A DNA stretch of 64,000 nt from Chelydra serpentina (GCA_037349315.1 JBAIAC010000027.1:19081501-19145500), one strand, 5' to 3'; positions 33,404 through 44,714 are shown, numbered from the stretch's first letter. A program made the numbers and translations. The notes: a model not told the origin generated them from the sequence alone.

Positions 33404-36400
33404 TATTTTGGTGCATCAGTTGGGATATTCTGGCACCTCAGGTTTCTGAGGGAGGTGTAACTTTATGTTCTCAGAAAAAAATCGGTCAGGGTTTTTCTTC
33501 AAAATGCCAGATTTCATAGACTTTCACCACCACATACCCCTTTGCTGTGGCCACGTTCAATACCACAGTGCACCAAGTCCCCAGGATGGCCCTCTCCTCA
33601 GCAGTATGGGTACCTGTCTCCTGCTGCTTAGTTTCTGCACAGGTATGACATTGTGGGAATATAAGTTTGTCACTCACTCTGACAGATAACTGGGGAAGGG
33701 AGGCTTCAGGGGGTGCATTTCAAGTTTTGCAATTCCAGAGTCATTTGTGAGGGAGCCAAATTTGTCAGGAATGTTTCTGGGGTGTTGGTATGGCAATCTT
33801 TGGCCTTGTTTAGAAAAGTGAACAGACTGGTGAAATCGTAATAGTGGATTTCTTCCCTGGGGTTAGGTTTGTAATACAGGCAGCGTTAGTCCTCTGCCCA
33901 AAAAGAGCATTGGTAGGCACCAGAGATTGAAGCATCTGGTCTTTGTTCAAGAAATCTGCAAGCTCCCTTTCTTTGTCACCTTCCACACATGCTCCCAGAG
34001 GGCCCTGACTACAATATACCCATCTCTTTTCAAAGAATGTCTGGCACTGTCTTGTAATAAAAGAACCTGAAAGTTGTCCCCATCACAGGATTCTGCACTT
34101 TTCACAATACAAGGTGACGTAGCTGTGGAAACGCTGGTTGAATTTCAAAGGCTGTTTCCTGTCAATGATGTAACTTTCTAGATAGCAAAGTCCTACCTGT
34201 AATTCCCCACTGTGTGTGAATGTCCTATCTGACTATTTTCTTTGTAGCCATATCAAACAGCCACATAATAGCTGGGATCAAATATTTTTGTCTTTGATAG
34301 ATGTCTGGAGGGAAATATACTATGGTGTTGGACTGTAAAAACACAAACCTGTACATAGCTATGTAGAGAGGCCAACATTATGTACTGGAAAGGAGCTATA
34401 GACAACTCTACTTTTATGTGTTTATCTGGACCTTTCTCTAAAATATCCGCCCCCCCCCCCCTGTCATTTTCATGATCTCTTCCCTGTACGGGGACAAGCC
34501 ACGCTCAAAATGTTGAGGTCTGCTGACAATAACATGCAAGCTTTCTGCAAGATAAATGTCTTATGTTGATTGTCCTAATACCAGTCCAGAAATTCTGCTT
34601 GCTCCCCAGGTATCATGCGGTCGATGCCCTAGTTCTCCACCGCAGCAGGGGTACCACATAATTTTGGTTTTTGAAAGTGTTAAGTAGAAAATACACTTCA
34701 AACCCCATAGAATCATAGAATTAGAATAATAGAATCTCAGGGTTGGAAGGGACCTCAGGAGGTCATCTAGTCCAACCCCCTGCTCAAAGCAGGACCAACC
34801 CCAACTAGATCATCCCAGCCAGGGCTTTGTCAAGCCTGACCTTAAAAACCTCTAAGGAAGGAGATTCCACCACCTCCCTAGGGAACCCATTCCAGTGCTT
34901 CACCACCCTACTAGTGAAAAAGTTTTTCCTAATATCCAACCTAAACCTCCCCCTCTGCAACTTGAGACCATTACTCCTTGTTCTGTCATCTTCTACCACT
35001 GAGAACAGTCTAGACCCATCCTCTTTGGAACCCCCTTTTGGGTAGTTGAAAGCAGCTATCAAATCTCCCCTTCTGCAGGTTAAACAATCCCAGTTCCCTC
35101 AGCCTCTCCTCATAAGTCATGTGCTCCAGCCCCCTAATCATTTTTGTTGCCCTCCGTTGGACTCTTTCCAATTTATCCACATCCTTCTTGTAGTGTGGGG
35201 CCCATCACCTGTGGTAACTTGCTCCGCTTCAGAGCCAAGAGTGTCTGCAACAAACACCCATGGTCTTAACTTTCACAAACATTAGCTTACTACACAGAGT
35301 AATCAGTTCTCTGCACATATTTTCTGTCATCAGCAATGAAATACACCTCAGTCTTTTGAATTCTGCACTCTGAATGTGGAGTCCTGGAACATTTTGCCAA
35401 TAAGTCTTAAAGGCAGAGACGCTCACTGCCCTTTAATTTTCAGGTTTTTTCCAGCTTTAGGCACATCGCAAAAAAATAATTGGGCACATGCCACCCTGTG
35501 TACATTCAGAAAATATTTGCTACTATTTTGATTCAGTCTTTCTAATGTCTGTAAAACACACGTGACTGTCTAGATCACTGGAAATCAAGGTGCGGATACT
35601 GCTTGCAGTACCTCATTTTGCATGTGTCCTTTGTCCACATGAGACTGACACTACCACATAACGTTTGACAGACATTCAACTAGGTGGCTTTGATGCCAGG
35701 TCTTTTGGGACCTGTAATACCCTAGCTGTAGACTGTATCTCAGCTGCACACCTGTACTGTCTCCTTGTTGCTCAAGCACAGGTGTCACTGAGACCAGCAA
35801 GCGTGGCTGTGAGAGGACACCGTTTGGCAAAATCACCCCAAACAATCTTTTTTCCACATCCAGAACCCCATAACAGTGCTCATTGTGTAGCAGGCTGAAC
35901 AAAGTCTTGGGGTGTTCTGGGTTCCCCATTTTTAAAAACAAACACAACCCCTTTCTCTTCATAAAACACCACCTGTTGACTTGCAAACAGTACGTGGCTG
36001 AGCATGATCTTTTTGTTGTAAACCCCCGTTTCTCATGCAGTTTTCTCACCCAGTAGACATTCTGCAGCTGTGGGTTTCCCATTACACATGATGGCCGATA
36101 AGCCATCAGGTCTAAATTCTCTTAATGGATGATTAGACTATTAGGGATAGAACTTAAAACTCCTCTGTGGTCACCCTCACCCATGTTGTGACTATTATGG
36201 GAAAACAAGGCCTAATGTCCTATCAATCTCTCTCTCGCTCTCACTTTTTGTAGCAATTTAGTGGCCTGACTTAAATCTTCAGCAGACAGGTCATCCCTCA
36301 TTCTTACTAACAAAGGGTTGTTTAAATTACAGCTCTCCAAACAAAATCATCCCGGGATAGCCTACCTTTGACATCAAGAACTAGCTGTGTCCCTGTATGG

Positions 36401-36620
36401 CTTCCAGAACCTGCCAGTTTGAATTTATATTCTCCAGATTGACACAATGAACTTTCCCCCCAGTGCCACTCCCCTAAATCTAGGTAATTCCCGGAAGCCA
36501 GCGTCTCACATGCTCCCTGTATACCTCTATCTGGGGCCTGCCCATCCCAAGGGTTGTTTGGTGGTTCTTCTGCAGAACCATCAATGTCTTCTACATCAGA
36601 CACTGAGTGTCTGCCTCCAA
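33404..36620 (-). pseudogene. U5: diverged PolB, central and N-terminal parts
   Basis: It continues from 30420 after the CR1 complex and is itself interrupted at 34707-35204. The block FPQCHTCAETKQQ (33.64 kb) matches the Cys-rich segment of U1-U3. Motif A reads DFTSLFTF near 33840, so the S-L-Y-P signature is lost. The Cys/His region FSLLHNEHCYGVLDVEK lies near 35.88 kb. The N-terminal NYLDLGEWHWG is near 36.47 kb, preceded by an acidic MSDVEDIDGSAEEPPNNPW (36.6 kb) that has no counterpart in U1-U3 because they are cut at the joint. Nucleotide identity to U1-U4 is clearly lower than theirs to each other, so U5 is an older or separate copy. Confidence 0.72.
34707..35204 (-). mobile_element. 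CR1 3' fragment inserted in U5
   Basis: The minus strand encodes [20 protein letters not shown] and [20 protein letters not shown], the ORF2 C-terminus, and ends in the CR1 tail. U2 reads AACCCATCGCCTGTGG where U5 is interrupted. CCCAT occurs at both edges, a possible short target duplication. Confidence 0.9.
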
Positions 36621-37600
36621 GGAGCTATAACATGGCTCATCAGGAGTGGCTGGGAGCCCCTCTACAGGCCCTTCTGGGCACATGTTCTAAATCACTCAGT
36701 CACCACTGCCCCCTCCAAGCCCAGGGACAGCTCCACATTTCATTCTCTGGCATGTCAGTTTGAGCATCCACTAGGGGACAACTTTTTTTTTTTTTTTTTT
36801 CTCATCACTTTTTATCCTCTTAAATTTTTTGTAGTGACTCTGCTGCTAATCTGTTTATTCCCCAAATGCTGACACCCTCCCACAATCTGTTTCCCCAGCA
36901 ACTCTTGTGCAGCTCTGTTCTTACCCCTAATACCTCTCCAAACCCTGAACATTCAAACCCTTTTTACAGCTCCTTGTCTGCACAACCTTGATACCAGTTA
37001 GCCTTTGAAAAACGTTCACACTTTTTTAAAAGCTTTATGTATGTCTTGTGCCCTCTGGACATCTGGTGTTGCAACGACCAAGACAAAACCATCTATCGCC
37101 TCTCTTGGAAGAATCCGATCTTCCCAAAGAGCTTTAACAAATTTGTCACGATCTCTGAAGAGAGACCATATTTCATCAACAGTATCAAACATTCCATAAG
37201 ATTTCTGGAGTGTGTGAACTTTCGCATCTTTTTGTTCGCAACCCCTAAAGCACATGCTCCGGGTTTCTGAATCTGTGTGCACTCTGTTTTCTCAGGGCTT
37301 GGTGTGGTGTTCACCACTGGAGGTGTCTGCGTTTGTTGCTTTTTACCAGTGTGTTTTTGTTTTGTCCTTTGGCTTGATGTATCTGAGCACGGGACTGTCT
37401 TGATGCTTTGTGCTTTGCTGCTGCTTGTTAGTGAAAGGGTTCAGAGCAGATTCTTGGTTCTGCTGGCCGTCTCTGTTCTGACTATGGCATTTTGACTTGC
37501 ACAGGCCTGATTGAGAAAACATGCGTTCCAATTTAGCATCAAATACCGATTTAATTTTATTCTCAACAGACTTAACTCTATAATCTCACCCCCAGCTATG
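36621..37600 (-). pseudogene. U5: region upstream of PolB, possible further coding remnant
   Basis: An 88-codon minus-strand frame at 37016-37282 contains LQKSYGMFDTVDEIWSLFRD and DGFVLVVATPDVQRAQDI. A second stretch near 37.53 kb includes FDAKLERMFSQSG, whose counterpart FDAKSEHLFS occurs in U4 at 29.28 kb. Presence in both copies supports membership of the element, either an extended PolB N-terminus or a separate gene. A 19-base T run lies near 36790. I do not recognise the protein. Confidence 0.4.
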
Positions 37601-38088
37601 TATTTGCTTAAAATCAAAACCAGTTAAATGACCAAACAAATACTCAAAATATATTTCTTAAGTTTAAATGGTCAGCTGACCTGGGAGAATTTTCTTTTCA
37701 GCTTTCCTTTTTCTTTTGAGCTTGTTTCCAATCAATTGGAGGCAATAGTCACCCTGACCATTTCAACAGCGGGTGGTTAAACCAATACCGTTCACTGGGG
37801 TTGAGTCAGCTGGTGAGAAGCATGTTTCCCTCATCCATGTTCTATGCAAAATACAGGGGCTTTTGCTTTATTTGAAATGCATGATTTCCCCCCATCCATT
37901 TCAGCTTTTTTGCTGTAAGTAGGTCCCGTTTTAATACTTTGTTTTCAAGGGCTGTATGTCAAATAAAATTATGTCCACTCAAACCGTTCATTTTATTTAA
38001 GGACCACACAAACTTAAAGTCAAAGGCCTTTTCAATAGATATTTTATTTACAGACTGAACGTTTTATTACATTCTCACATGTAGGGTG
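37601..38088. other. Upstream flank of U5, unassigned
   Basis: It shares CTTTTGAGCTTGTTT with U4 at 29490 and then diverges. I recognise nothing further before the CR1 fragment. Confidence 0.3.
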
Positions 38089-38268
38089 GTGAAGCACTGG
38101 AATGGGTTCCCTAGGGAGGTGGTGGAATCTCCTTCCTTAGAGGTTGTTAAGGTCAGGCTTGACAAAGCCCTGGCTGGGATGATCTAGTTGGGGGTTGGTC
38201 CTGCTTTGAGCAGGGGGTTGGACTAGATGACCTCCTGAGGTCCCTTCCAACCCTGAGATTCTATGATT
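38089..38268 (+). mobile_element. CR1 3'-end fragment
   Basis: It encodes [19 protein letters not shown] and ends in the standard tail GGTCCCTTCCAACCCTGAGA TTCTATGATTCTG. A short 5'-truncated insertion. Confidence 0.9.
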
Positions 38269-38296
38269 CTGTTTGTCCCCTCACCATTCTCTGACT

Positions 38297-38569
38297 TCAT
38301 CCTTTTAGATTTCTTACAAATAGTCTTTCCTGAGCAGGGTTCTGTACCTTTGAGGACCAGGTGTCAATATAATGCACTAAATGAGTATCATTTGGTTTGG
38401 TAATTTTGTTTAAAACACTGTTAGGATCTCGAGTGCTTTGTACAGCATTTACCAAAGTCGCACCTTGTGCTAAACTTGCTTCGCTTAAGCCCTGACATTG
38501 CCTTGCGTAACCTACAGCCATAAAAATACTTAAGCTTTCCAGACACAGGTCAGCACACGGCCTGGACAT
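38297..38569 (-). CDS. Unidentified 90-codon ORF
   Basis: An open minus-strand frame including MAVGYARQCQGLSEASLAQG and NDTHLVHYIDTWSSK. No motif is recognised. It lies between the U5 element and the ORF at 38676, in the same direction, so it could be another decayed gene of the same element. A chance frame cannot be excluded. Confidence 0.25.
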   Translation of the reverse strand: MSRPCADLCLESLSIFMAVGYARQCQGLSEASLAQGATLVNAVQSTRDPNSVLNKITKPNDTHLVHYIDTWSSKVQNPAQERLFVRNLKG

Positions 38570-38675
38570 TGCAGTTTAGCTCATCTGAAGTCCAGGTCAC
38601 AGTCATGATGCTGCTGGCCCGGCGCATCTATAGCACGGCCCTCGGTCTTCAAAAAGTTTACCCCCAAGACCATGA

Positions 38676-39227
38676 TTAAGGACAGCACAAGCAAATGCAA
38701 ACAATAGACCGCATAACTCTTTTATGCTCATGATGTGGCACAGACACCATTAGCTTCATTAAATTCATAGAGCCATCCTCCTCTTCACACTTGGGGTTCT
38801 CTTGAACAATTTGTCTGTGAGAGAGAAAACAAGTTGGGCCAGATTCATCTTTGCTCTCAGCAATGCCTCTAGGAAGGTGGCGTTGAGCGGTCGAAAGATT
38901 TTTTTCAAAAAAGAAACAGCTGTACGTTCTCTGGGTTTTGTGTTTAGATTGACACAACCCTAGGGTGGTTCCTCCCCCTTTACAATTCCTCAGCCTCCAA
39001 TTTTTTATATTTACCTGAACGTTTTCTCCGCCCCTGACTCCAAACCGTGGTTTCCCTCCTCCATGGGAGCGGATGATGAGTGGCCATCGGTTGTCAGCCC
39101 TGGCCATCATGAGCACTTGGGTCTCATGGTCAGGTTCCAGGATATCGAGCAACAGCCGGGCCAAAGCGCTTCGTGTGGCTGCTTCCACCTCCTCAAAAGT
39201 AGTGCTGATGGGTAGTGCCGTCTTCAT
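38676..39227 (-). CDS. Unidentified 183-codon ORF
   Basis: This is one of the longer uninterrupted frames on the minus strand. It starts at an ATG in the context ACCAATGAAG. The first 70 residues look protein-like (STTFEEVEAATRSALARLLL, then DNRWPLIIRSHGGG). After GGENVQ the DNA reads GTAAAT, a possible splice donor, and the rest of the frame is Cys-rich and less convincing. A coding exon followed by intron read-through is one interpretation. It has no recognised family. The upstream 250 bp hold a cluster of GGTAGCAAA inverted repeats. Confidence 0.35.
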   Translation of the reverse strand: MKTALPISTTFEEVEAATRSALARLLLDILEPDHETQVLMMARADNRWPLIIRSHGGGKPRFGVRGGENVQVNIKNWRLRNCKGGGTTLGLCQSKHKTQRTYSCFFFEKNLSTAQRHLPRGIAESKDESGPTCFLSHRQIVQENPKCEEEDGSMNLMKLMVSVPHHEHKRVMRSIVCICLCCP

Positions 39228-39245
39228 TGGTGACCAAGCACCAGG

Positions 39246-39479
39246 GGTAGCAAATTAGGAGGGATGGGTTGCCATGACAACCGGCAGAATTTGCTACCAC
39301 GGTGTTAATTTGAAGTTGATTGATTTTGATTGAGGTGTGTATGGTCTCCTTTTGTGTGCGAATGCGTGTAAAGTGAGATGAGACTTGGGGGTATGGAGGA
39401 CAGAGTAGCCTGTGAAAGGGCTACTTTCAAGGGTAGCAAAATTGTGGCAAAGTTTGCTATCCATCAGACTTTGCTACCC
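39246..39479. repeat. Cluster of GGTAGCAAA / TTTGCTACC inverted repeats
   Basis: GGTAGCAAATT (39246-39256) pairs with AATTTGCTACC (39288-39298). GGGTAGCAAA (39431-39440) pairs with TTTGCTACCC (39470-39479), and TTTGCTATCC (39453-39462) is a one-mismatch copy. Five copies of one 10-mer lie within 234 bp, upstream of the 38676-39227 ORF and beyond the end of the integrase-type pseudogene. They could be transposon subterminal repeats or binding sites. Confidence 0.6.
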
Positions 39480-39759
39480 ACGCGCCTGTCACTGGTCCAG
39501 AGGCGCCTTTTGCATCCTCTGGTCTAGGGGGTAGAGAATTCGGAGGTATGGGTGCGTGTATAATTTGCATTATACACATGGACACAAATACAGAGAAGTA
39601 TTTTTCAAATGTGTAAATGCTTGTTGTTCAAAACATCTTGCAACAAAAAGCAAACTGTTTTTATAACAAAGTCTTTAACAATGTAATTTTTTTGTGAAGA
39701 ACTGAACTATGCACATTATTTTGCACTTGTATTCTTTCTTCTCAGTCATGTTTTCTTGA

Positions 39760-40098
39760 TTGATTCCTTCTGGAATCCAGGGCATATGTGCCCGCCTCTT
39801 GCAAGACTCACACTGGTCCTTTGATCAGTAACAATTGAGAAAATGAAATCATAAAAATTGTTGCACATAATTTCCATTCACTCATGCTATTCCTTCCACA
39901 TGTCCGCGTTGCCTAAGATATGCCTATCAGCATGATGAAATTGTTTACTGTTGTGGAATTTTTACAAGAATCCTGATCCTTAGGCAGGTTATGGCATGTG
40001 TTTCTGATACAATTCTATGTTTCTTGCCATCGTGCGATCCTCACTTTCCTTTTCACAGTTGACAAGGTTGCAGTATATGCAGTAGTCCTCCACGCTTT
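39760..40098 (-). pseudogene. PHD-like segment (C-terminal exons)
   Basis: After an acceptor at 40099-40100 (TTTTTTCAG) the minus strand reads YCIYCNLVNCEKESEDRTMA. Nearer 39.8 kb another frame reads QCESCKRRAHMPWI. Together they give C-x2-C and C-x2-C-x3-H spacing as in a PHD finger, with a frameshift or a short intron between them. PHD fingers bind histone tails. Confidence 0.45.
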
Positions 40099-40155
40099 CT
40101 GAAAAAATCAACATAGCGCAATGAAATGCTGATTACGTTACGACCAACACTCTAA

Positions 40156-40444
40156 GGGCTTGTCTTCACTACCCGCCGGATAGCAATCGATCTATCGGGG
40201 ATCGATTTTTCGCGTCTCGTTAAGACGCGATTAATCGATCCCCGATCGCGCTCCCCGTCGGCTCCGGAAATCCACGTCATCGAGCGGCGCAAGCGGAGTC
40301 GACGGGGGAGCTGCAGCGATCGACTCGCCGCCGTCCTCATGGTCAGGTAAGCCGATTACGATACGCCGACTTCAGCTACGCTATTCACGTAGCTGAAGCT
40401 GCGTATCGTAGATCGACCCCCCCCCTCCCTAGTGTAGCCCTGGG
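40156..40444. mobile_element. CpG-rich MITE, TWA target (Harbinger-like), copy a
   Basis: TAA flanks both ends (40153-40155 and 40445-40447). The ends are GGGCTTGTCTTCACTA and, on the other strand, GCCCAGGGCTACACTA. Inside are serial self-complementary blocks, for example CGCGTCTCGTTAAGACGCG and ACTTCAGCTACG paired with CGTAGCTGAAG. It is the most diverged of four copies. Confidence 0.75.
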
Positions 40445-40794
40445 CTAAATGGAAATCTTGATTTATTAATTACTGTCAATATTTTAATCCAGTCATTGGT
40501 TTGCACATTTTTCTTTGAGTCATATTTTCTCAAAAGTTTTACTTTACTGCAGTTGGATATAAAAATATCCAATTTAATTTCACTCGTCGATAGCGACCAT
40601 TCACCCCATTCCAATTTTTTGGTACTTAGATATTGATGCAGAGTCACCATTACAGAACCAAACCTGTGAGAGACACTACTTTAGGGGTATTAAGAGAACT
40701 GTCTGTTACATGACACAATTCCACTCTTCCTGTTATCTTCACATGTGCCTAATGAGCCCATAGTACATGGGAGAAAGTTATTACCTGACTCCTT

Positions 40795-40893
40795 TGTTAG
40801 AACAATTGCCATTTGTCTTCTAAACGCAGTATTAGCCTTTTGTGGTGTTTCTACAGTACTGATGTCTTTCTGCTGCAAATACGTTTCTGCAAA
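40795..40893 (-). pseudogene. Ulp1-like C-terminal exon
   Basis: The acceptor (TTAG before 40893) and donor (CAG/GTAATA after 40795) bound 99 bases reading FAETYLQQKDISTVE, then FRRQMAIVLTKES. This matches the final helix region of C48 proteases and joins in phase with the previous exon ending LILK. Confidence 0.55.
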
Positions 40894-41331
40894 CTAACAC
40901 TTCTATTTAGAAAAAACAATTACCAGGGGTAAAAGTGGGCTGGACCAGCATACGGGTAAGAACCAGCCACCGGTACCGGCCCGTACATGGCTGACGTTAC
41001 AGTGCAGCTGTGACAGTGCTTTATACTTTAATGTTGCTTCCTCCTTGAGCTCCTCCCGCATCAGTGGCGGAGCAAAAGAGGCAGCTGCCCTGGGGGCCGG
41101 TGATTTAAAAGGGCCTGGGTCTCCTGGTCACTGCAGCAGCAGCTGTCAGGAAGGGCAGGCTGGGGGAATCTGGCCCCCCAGTGACCCCACCCCTTCTGGG
41201 GGCCCAGAGCCCGCCCCACACACCTGGCAAGGATGCTGGCGCAGTGCACACCGGTTATCTCTGGCATTTACTTTCACCCCTGATAATTGCACATAAATAA
41301 CAAATGATAATGGCAATTTGGTATTCAATAG

Positions 41332-41515
41332 CTTTAAGATGAGTGGTCCACAGTTGTGGCCATTACTTTGTCTGGTATGCTGAACAATTTTACTCTCCCA
41401 GTCAGATGAGGATTTGCTCGTTAATCGTTTGAAGTATCTGAAATTTGTAGAGTACCATAGCGGACTGTATAAATGAGCTTTTCTCAAAGTTTCTGTACTT
41501 GCTTTCATATGTGTC
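41332..41515 (-). pseudogene. Ulp1-like catalytic-cysteine exon
   Basis: The minus strand reads YSPLWYSTNFRYFKRL, then QSNGHNCGPLILK. The Q-x-N-x-x-x-C-G-x-x-x-L pattern is the catalytic Gln/Cys signature of C48 proteases. The residue before Cys is Asn rather than the common Asp. The exon ends at 41332 with AAAG/CTATTG, where a GT donor would be expected, so the splice site seems to have mutated. Confidence 0.6.
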
Positions 41516-42073
41516 TCTTGCACAATGCATCACCTGATTTGCTGTGCCCCATGTTGCTAATAACACCTTCTTCTCACTATAAAAAAATCACCTCCAATTC
41601 CTCAGGCATGTTCTTTCATGTCTCATCTCATCACACAAGCAGTCAATTATTAACAATTATTTTGTTTTCATCAATGCTATCTGTAAGCGTAAATATATGT
41701 ACAAATTGTATTGGTAATGTGATTTCAACAATTTTTATAATTTCTCAAAAAACATTCCATTAACATTCTCATTTGTAATGTCTGACTAACACAAGAAAAA
41801 AGCCTATTGTGAATTCATTGATCAAATCATTAGACTGTACTCTTCCAAGTTACAGTAACAGAATTTCAGTCTTTGCAGTAGCATTTTATTTTTTACAACT
41901 CAGTTCTTGGAATGTCAAGAGTTATTCACATCACTTTCCTTTGCATGCACTGAACTCACTGAAAACCCACAGCACGGGAAATTATATCACTGCTACCCAG
42001 CTGTGTTACAAATCTCTTGTATAATACCACATTTAGCACCCACAATCCCAAAGTACAATAGAAAACATCTTAC

Positions 42074-42132
42074 CGCAAGAACCCAATGACCTGCTGTGTG
42101 GTAAGGAAGCAATAATATATCGAAGAATTCCA
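42074..42132 (-). pseudogene. Ulp1-like catalytic-histidine exon
   Basis: Bounded by ACAAAG/TGG (acceptor) and GCG/GTAAGA (donor), it reads EFFDILLLPYHTAGHWVLA. P-x-x-x-x-x-HW-x-L is the catalytic histidine block of Ulp1/SENP-type proteases. Its position between the 43.4 kb and 41.4 kb exons follows the domain order. Confidence 0.55.
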
Positions 42133-42224
42133 CTTTGTATTCATTGAAAAATAAAATAGAAATGCAATTAGTTTCCAGTGACGCAAACCATGAAACGTAG
42201 ATTATATCTGTCTACTGTGTATTT

Positions 42225-42325
42225 CATTCCATGCATCCAATGAAGTGGGTATTAACCCACGAAAGCTTATGCCGAAATAAATTTGTTAGTCTCTAAGCTG
42301 CTACAAGTTTTTCTTTTATTTTCGT
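42225..42325 (+). repeat. Penelope-tail fragment
   Basis: On the plus strand it contains CATCCAATGAAGTGGGTATT, CGAAAGCTTATGCCGAAATA and TTTGTTAGTCTCTAAG, the reverse complement of the tail seen at 9230-9310. Confidence 0.8.
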
Positions 42326-42426
42326 AGATTATACTGTGTATCTCAATTTCATTACATGGATTGCTATTACAGTACTCATTCCACATTAAACATAGCGTTG
42401 TATTTGCTGTTTCACACTGTGTTTAA

Positions 42427-42694
42427 GGGCTAGTCTACACTTACCGGATAGATCGGAGGCGCTGGATCGATCTTCTGGGTTCGGTTTATCGTGTCTTGTC
42501 TAGACGCGATAAATCGAACCAGGAAGTGCTCCCCCGTCGACGCTGGTAATCCAGCTCGACGAACGGAGTAGGCGGAGTCGACGGGGGAGCCTGCGCGCCA
42601 CGTGTGGACCCCGGGTAAGTGTGTTTTCATTCGACTTCACGTAGCTGAAGTTGCGTATCTTAGTTCGAATTGGGGGGTTAGTGTAGACCAGCCC
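42427..42694. mobile_element. CpG-rich MITE, copy b
   Basis: TAA flanks both ends (42424-42426 and 42695-42697). The ends are GGGCTAGTCTACACTTA and, on the other strand, GGGCTGGTCTACACTAA. The interior has hairpins around CGTGTCTTGTCTAGACGCG and GTCGACGC...GTCGACGG. It lies in an intron of the integrase-type pseudogene. Confidence 0.85.
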
Positions 42695-42799
42695 TAACTG
42701 AATGAAAACGTGCTTTGCTCATGCTGTGTCTGAAAGCTTGTTAGCGTTTACCTTCACTTTCATTTGTGTTGCTCTGCCTGAGAGAGTGATAGTGGAAAG

Positions 42800-42972
42800 T
42801 ACACCTCTACCCCGATAGAACACCAATTAGGAGATCATGCGGTAAAGCAGCGCTCGGGGGGGGGCTCACTCTGGCGGATCAAAGCAAGTTCAATGTAACG
42901 TGGTTTCACCTATAATGCGGTAAGATTTTTTTGGCTCCCAAGGACAGCGTTATATCAAGGAAGAGGTGTACT
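42800..42972. mobile_element. MITE with TACACCTCTACCCCGATA ends (Tc1/mariner-like)
   Basis: The left end TACACCTCTACCCCGATA and the reversed right end TACACCTCTTCCTTGATA form near-perfect terminal inverted repeats. The interior is made of related blocks (GCGGTAAAGCAGCGCTCGG, TAATGCGGTAAGATTTTTTT). A TA-type target fits Tc1/mariner-like elements. Confidence 0.7.
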
Positions 42973-43436
42973 GATGAGGTGGCTTGTACCTGTTGACAGT
43001 TAATCAAGTTATTCATTAATCATTCTGGCACATAAGAACATAATGAAGTTCATATAGACGTTTGTAATACTAAGGATCCCTTGCATAAGATATGTAAGCC
43101 ATGTAAAAACAAAGATTTGTAATCAATGTGCTCTTACTTAATGTAAAAACTGACTAAGCCGTTCGCATACTTGTGTTTAATTCATGGACCCACTGAACTG
43201 TATAGCAAAACTAATGAGGCCCTCAACATGTCAGGGATTGCATGTCTGATATGGACCTCTAAATACATTTCAGTACATGTTTGGCAGCAGTAAATACACT
43301 GAAATGTTGCAATTTCAGGTTTATATTAATATTTCAAGGGTATTTAGACTTAAATATGTTGTACCACATATTCATGTGATTGTTTATGTATTGATACTCT
43401 GAAGGTATATGAAAGTATAAATTGTAAGTGGCCTAC

Positions 43437-43484
43437 CTTTCCACCTGCTTTCTCGACCACACAGCTCAAATATGCATCAATAAC
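43437..43484 (-). pseudogene. Ulp1-like N-terminal exon
   Basis: A 48-base block bounded by GTTGTAG/GTT and GAAAG/GTAGGC reads VIDAYLSCVVEKAGGK. It is comparable to the start of C48 domains (V-I-x-x-Y-L). Confidence 0.5.
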
Positions 43485-43831
43485 CTACAACACATGAGAG
43501 AGGGAACAATTTAAATAATAATTGATGAATCAATCCTATTACCATACCTATTTAGTGGTACTTAAATATACCTTATCACTTATCCAGCTTCTTGGTTTCA
43601 GGCAATGAAATGAAGAGCCATACAATTTGATTTTTCTCACTTTGGCCTCCAGTCTGTTTGCCGGTCATTACTTTTTTCTAGTCCAATTTGTAACACACAT
43701 TACATGCATGGTAGTTTCCTTTCTCTGTTTTACTACTGTGAATGCTGCCACTTTATACATGAAAACCTTTAACATAGTTCCATTTATGAAGTATGTTAAA
43801 CCTGTTTAAGAAAGGTGTGGTAACCAATTAC

Positions 43832-44714
43832 CTTTCAGAAACCATTGTCTTCCCCGTCCTCCATAAGCATGTCATCAACACCACCACCATCATCATCATC
43901 ATCACTTGTATCATTGCTTGAAACATATTGCCCTATATACTCCTCTTCTTCCATTGCTGTGACCTCTTTTTCACTGTGCTGTCATGAGGCTTGTGAGATC
44001 GTGTCATCCATTTTCCCAATCTCTTCTGAGGGTGTTTTTTGTTCAGTGTCACCAACAGCAATTTCAATTCCGATATTTTTCCTCTGATCTGCTTTCAGCA
44101 GAGAATGTTGGTGGCTCTTTAAAATGGTTTTAAGTGTGCGATACTGTACATGGTTCCTAGCAGTTTCCCTGAGATGGTTTGCAATTTAACTCTTACCCTC
44201 AGTCTTAATTTTGTATGGTCCCCGATAGGTAGGTTGCAGCGGTCCTCCTTTTCTTGTTCTCTCTCGCATTCAGTAACAACACAGTCCCCAACATCAAATG
44301 TTGTTTCCCCATATTTAGAAGTCTCTTTTAGCATAATGTCTTTGTTGTTGTACTTTAGAAATGTTACAAAGAGCTAGTGCAATGTCAGCATCATGTCTAG
44401 ATTTCATATTTATGCCGTACTCTTTGCAGAAATCTTCCCCGAATGTATTCATATCTGGGATCTTTGTATACAAATGGAGAAGGGATTGCCTTATTTGTAA
44501 AATGAAGACCCACAGAATGCCGTATGTACATGAAAGCTGCTGGTACTAACATACACTTGGTGTGTAACTCAGATTTCTTCTGGAAACACCGGGTCATTGC
44601 AAAACAGTCAAAAGTGACGTTTTTGTTGCGTGTACTTTAGTTCGCAAAGAAAACAAAACGGGCTCATGGAATTCATCCCAATTACTCCCAGTGTCAACCA
44701 TCTTCCGCAATGCT
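43832..44714 (-). pseudogene. Integrase C-terminal exon with GPY/F-like domain and acidic tail
   Basis: It starts after TTGTTACAG at 44715 with ALRKMVDTGSNWDEF and LFSLRTKVHATKTS. Across frameshifts it continues with FDVGDCVV, GGPLQPTYRGPYKIKT and SIAHLK, resembling the GPY/F domain that follows many gypsy/Ginger integrase cores. It ends with a very acidic stretch, NDTSDDDDDGGGVDD (encoded by the TCATCATCATCATCA run near 43890), before a stop at 43836-43838 and a donor-like AAAG/GTAATT. Confidence 0.6.

Noticed and set aside
39246..39479. Polinton terminal inverted repeats
   Set aside because: The motif is only 10-11 bp, occurs five times in one cluster, and has no counterpart at the other end of the element.
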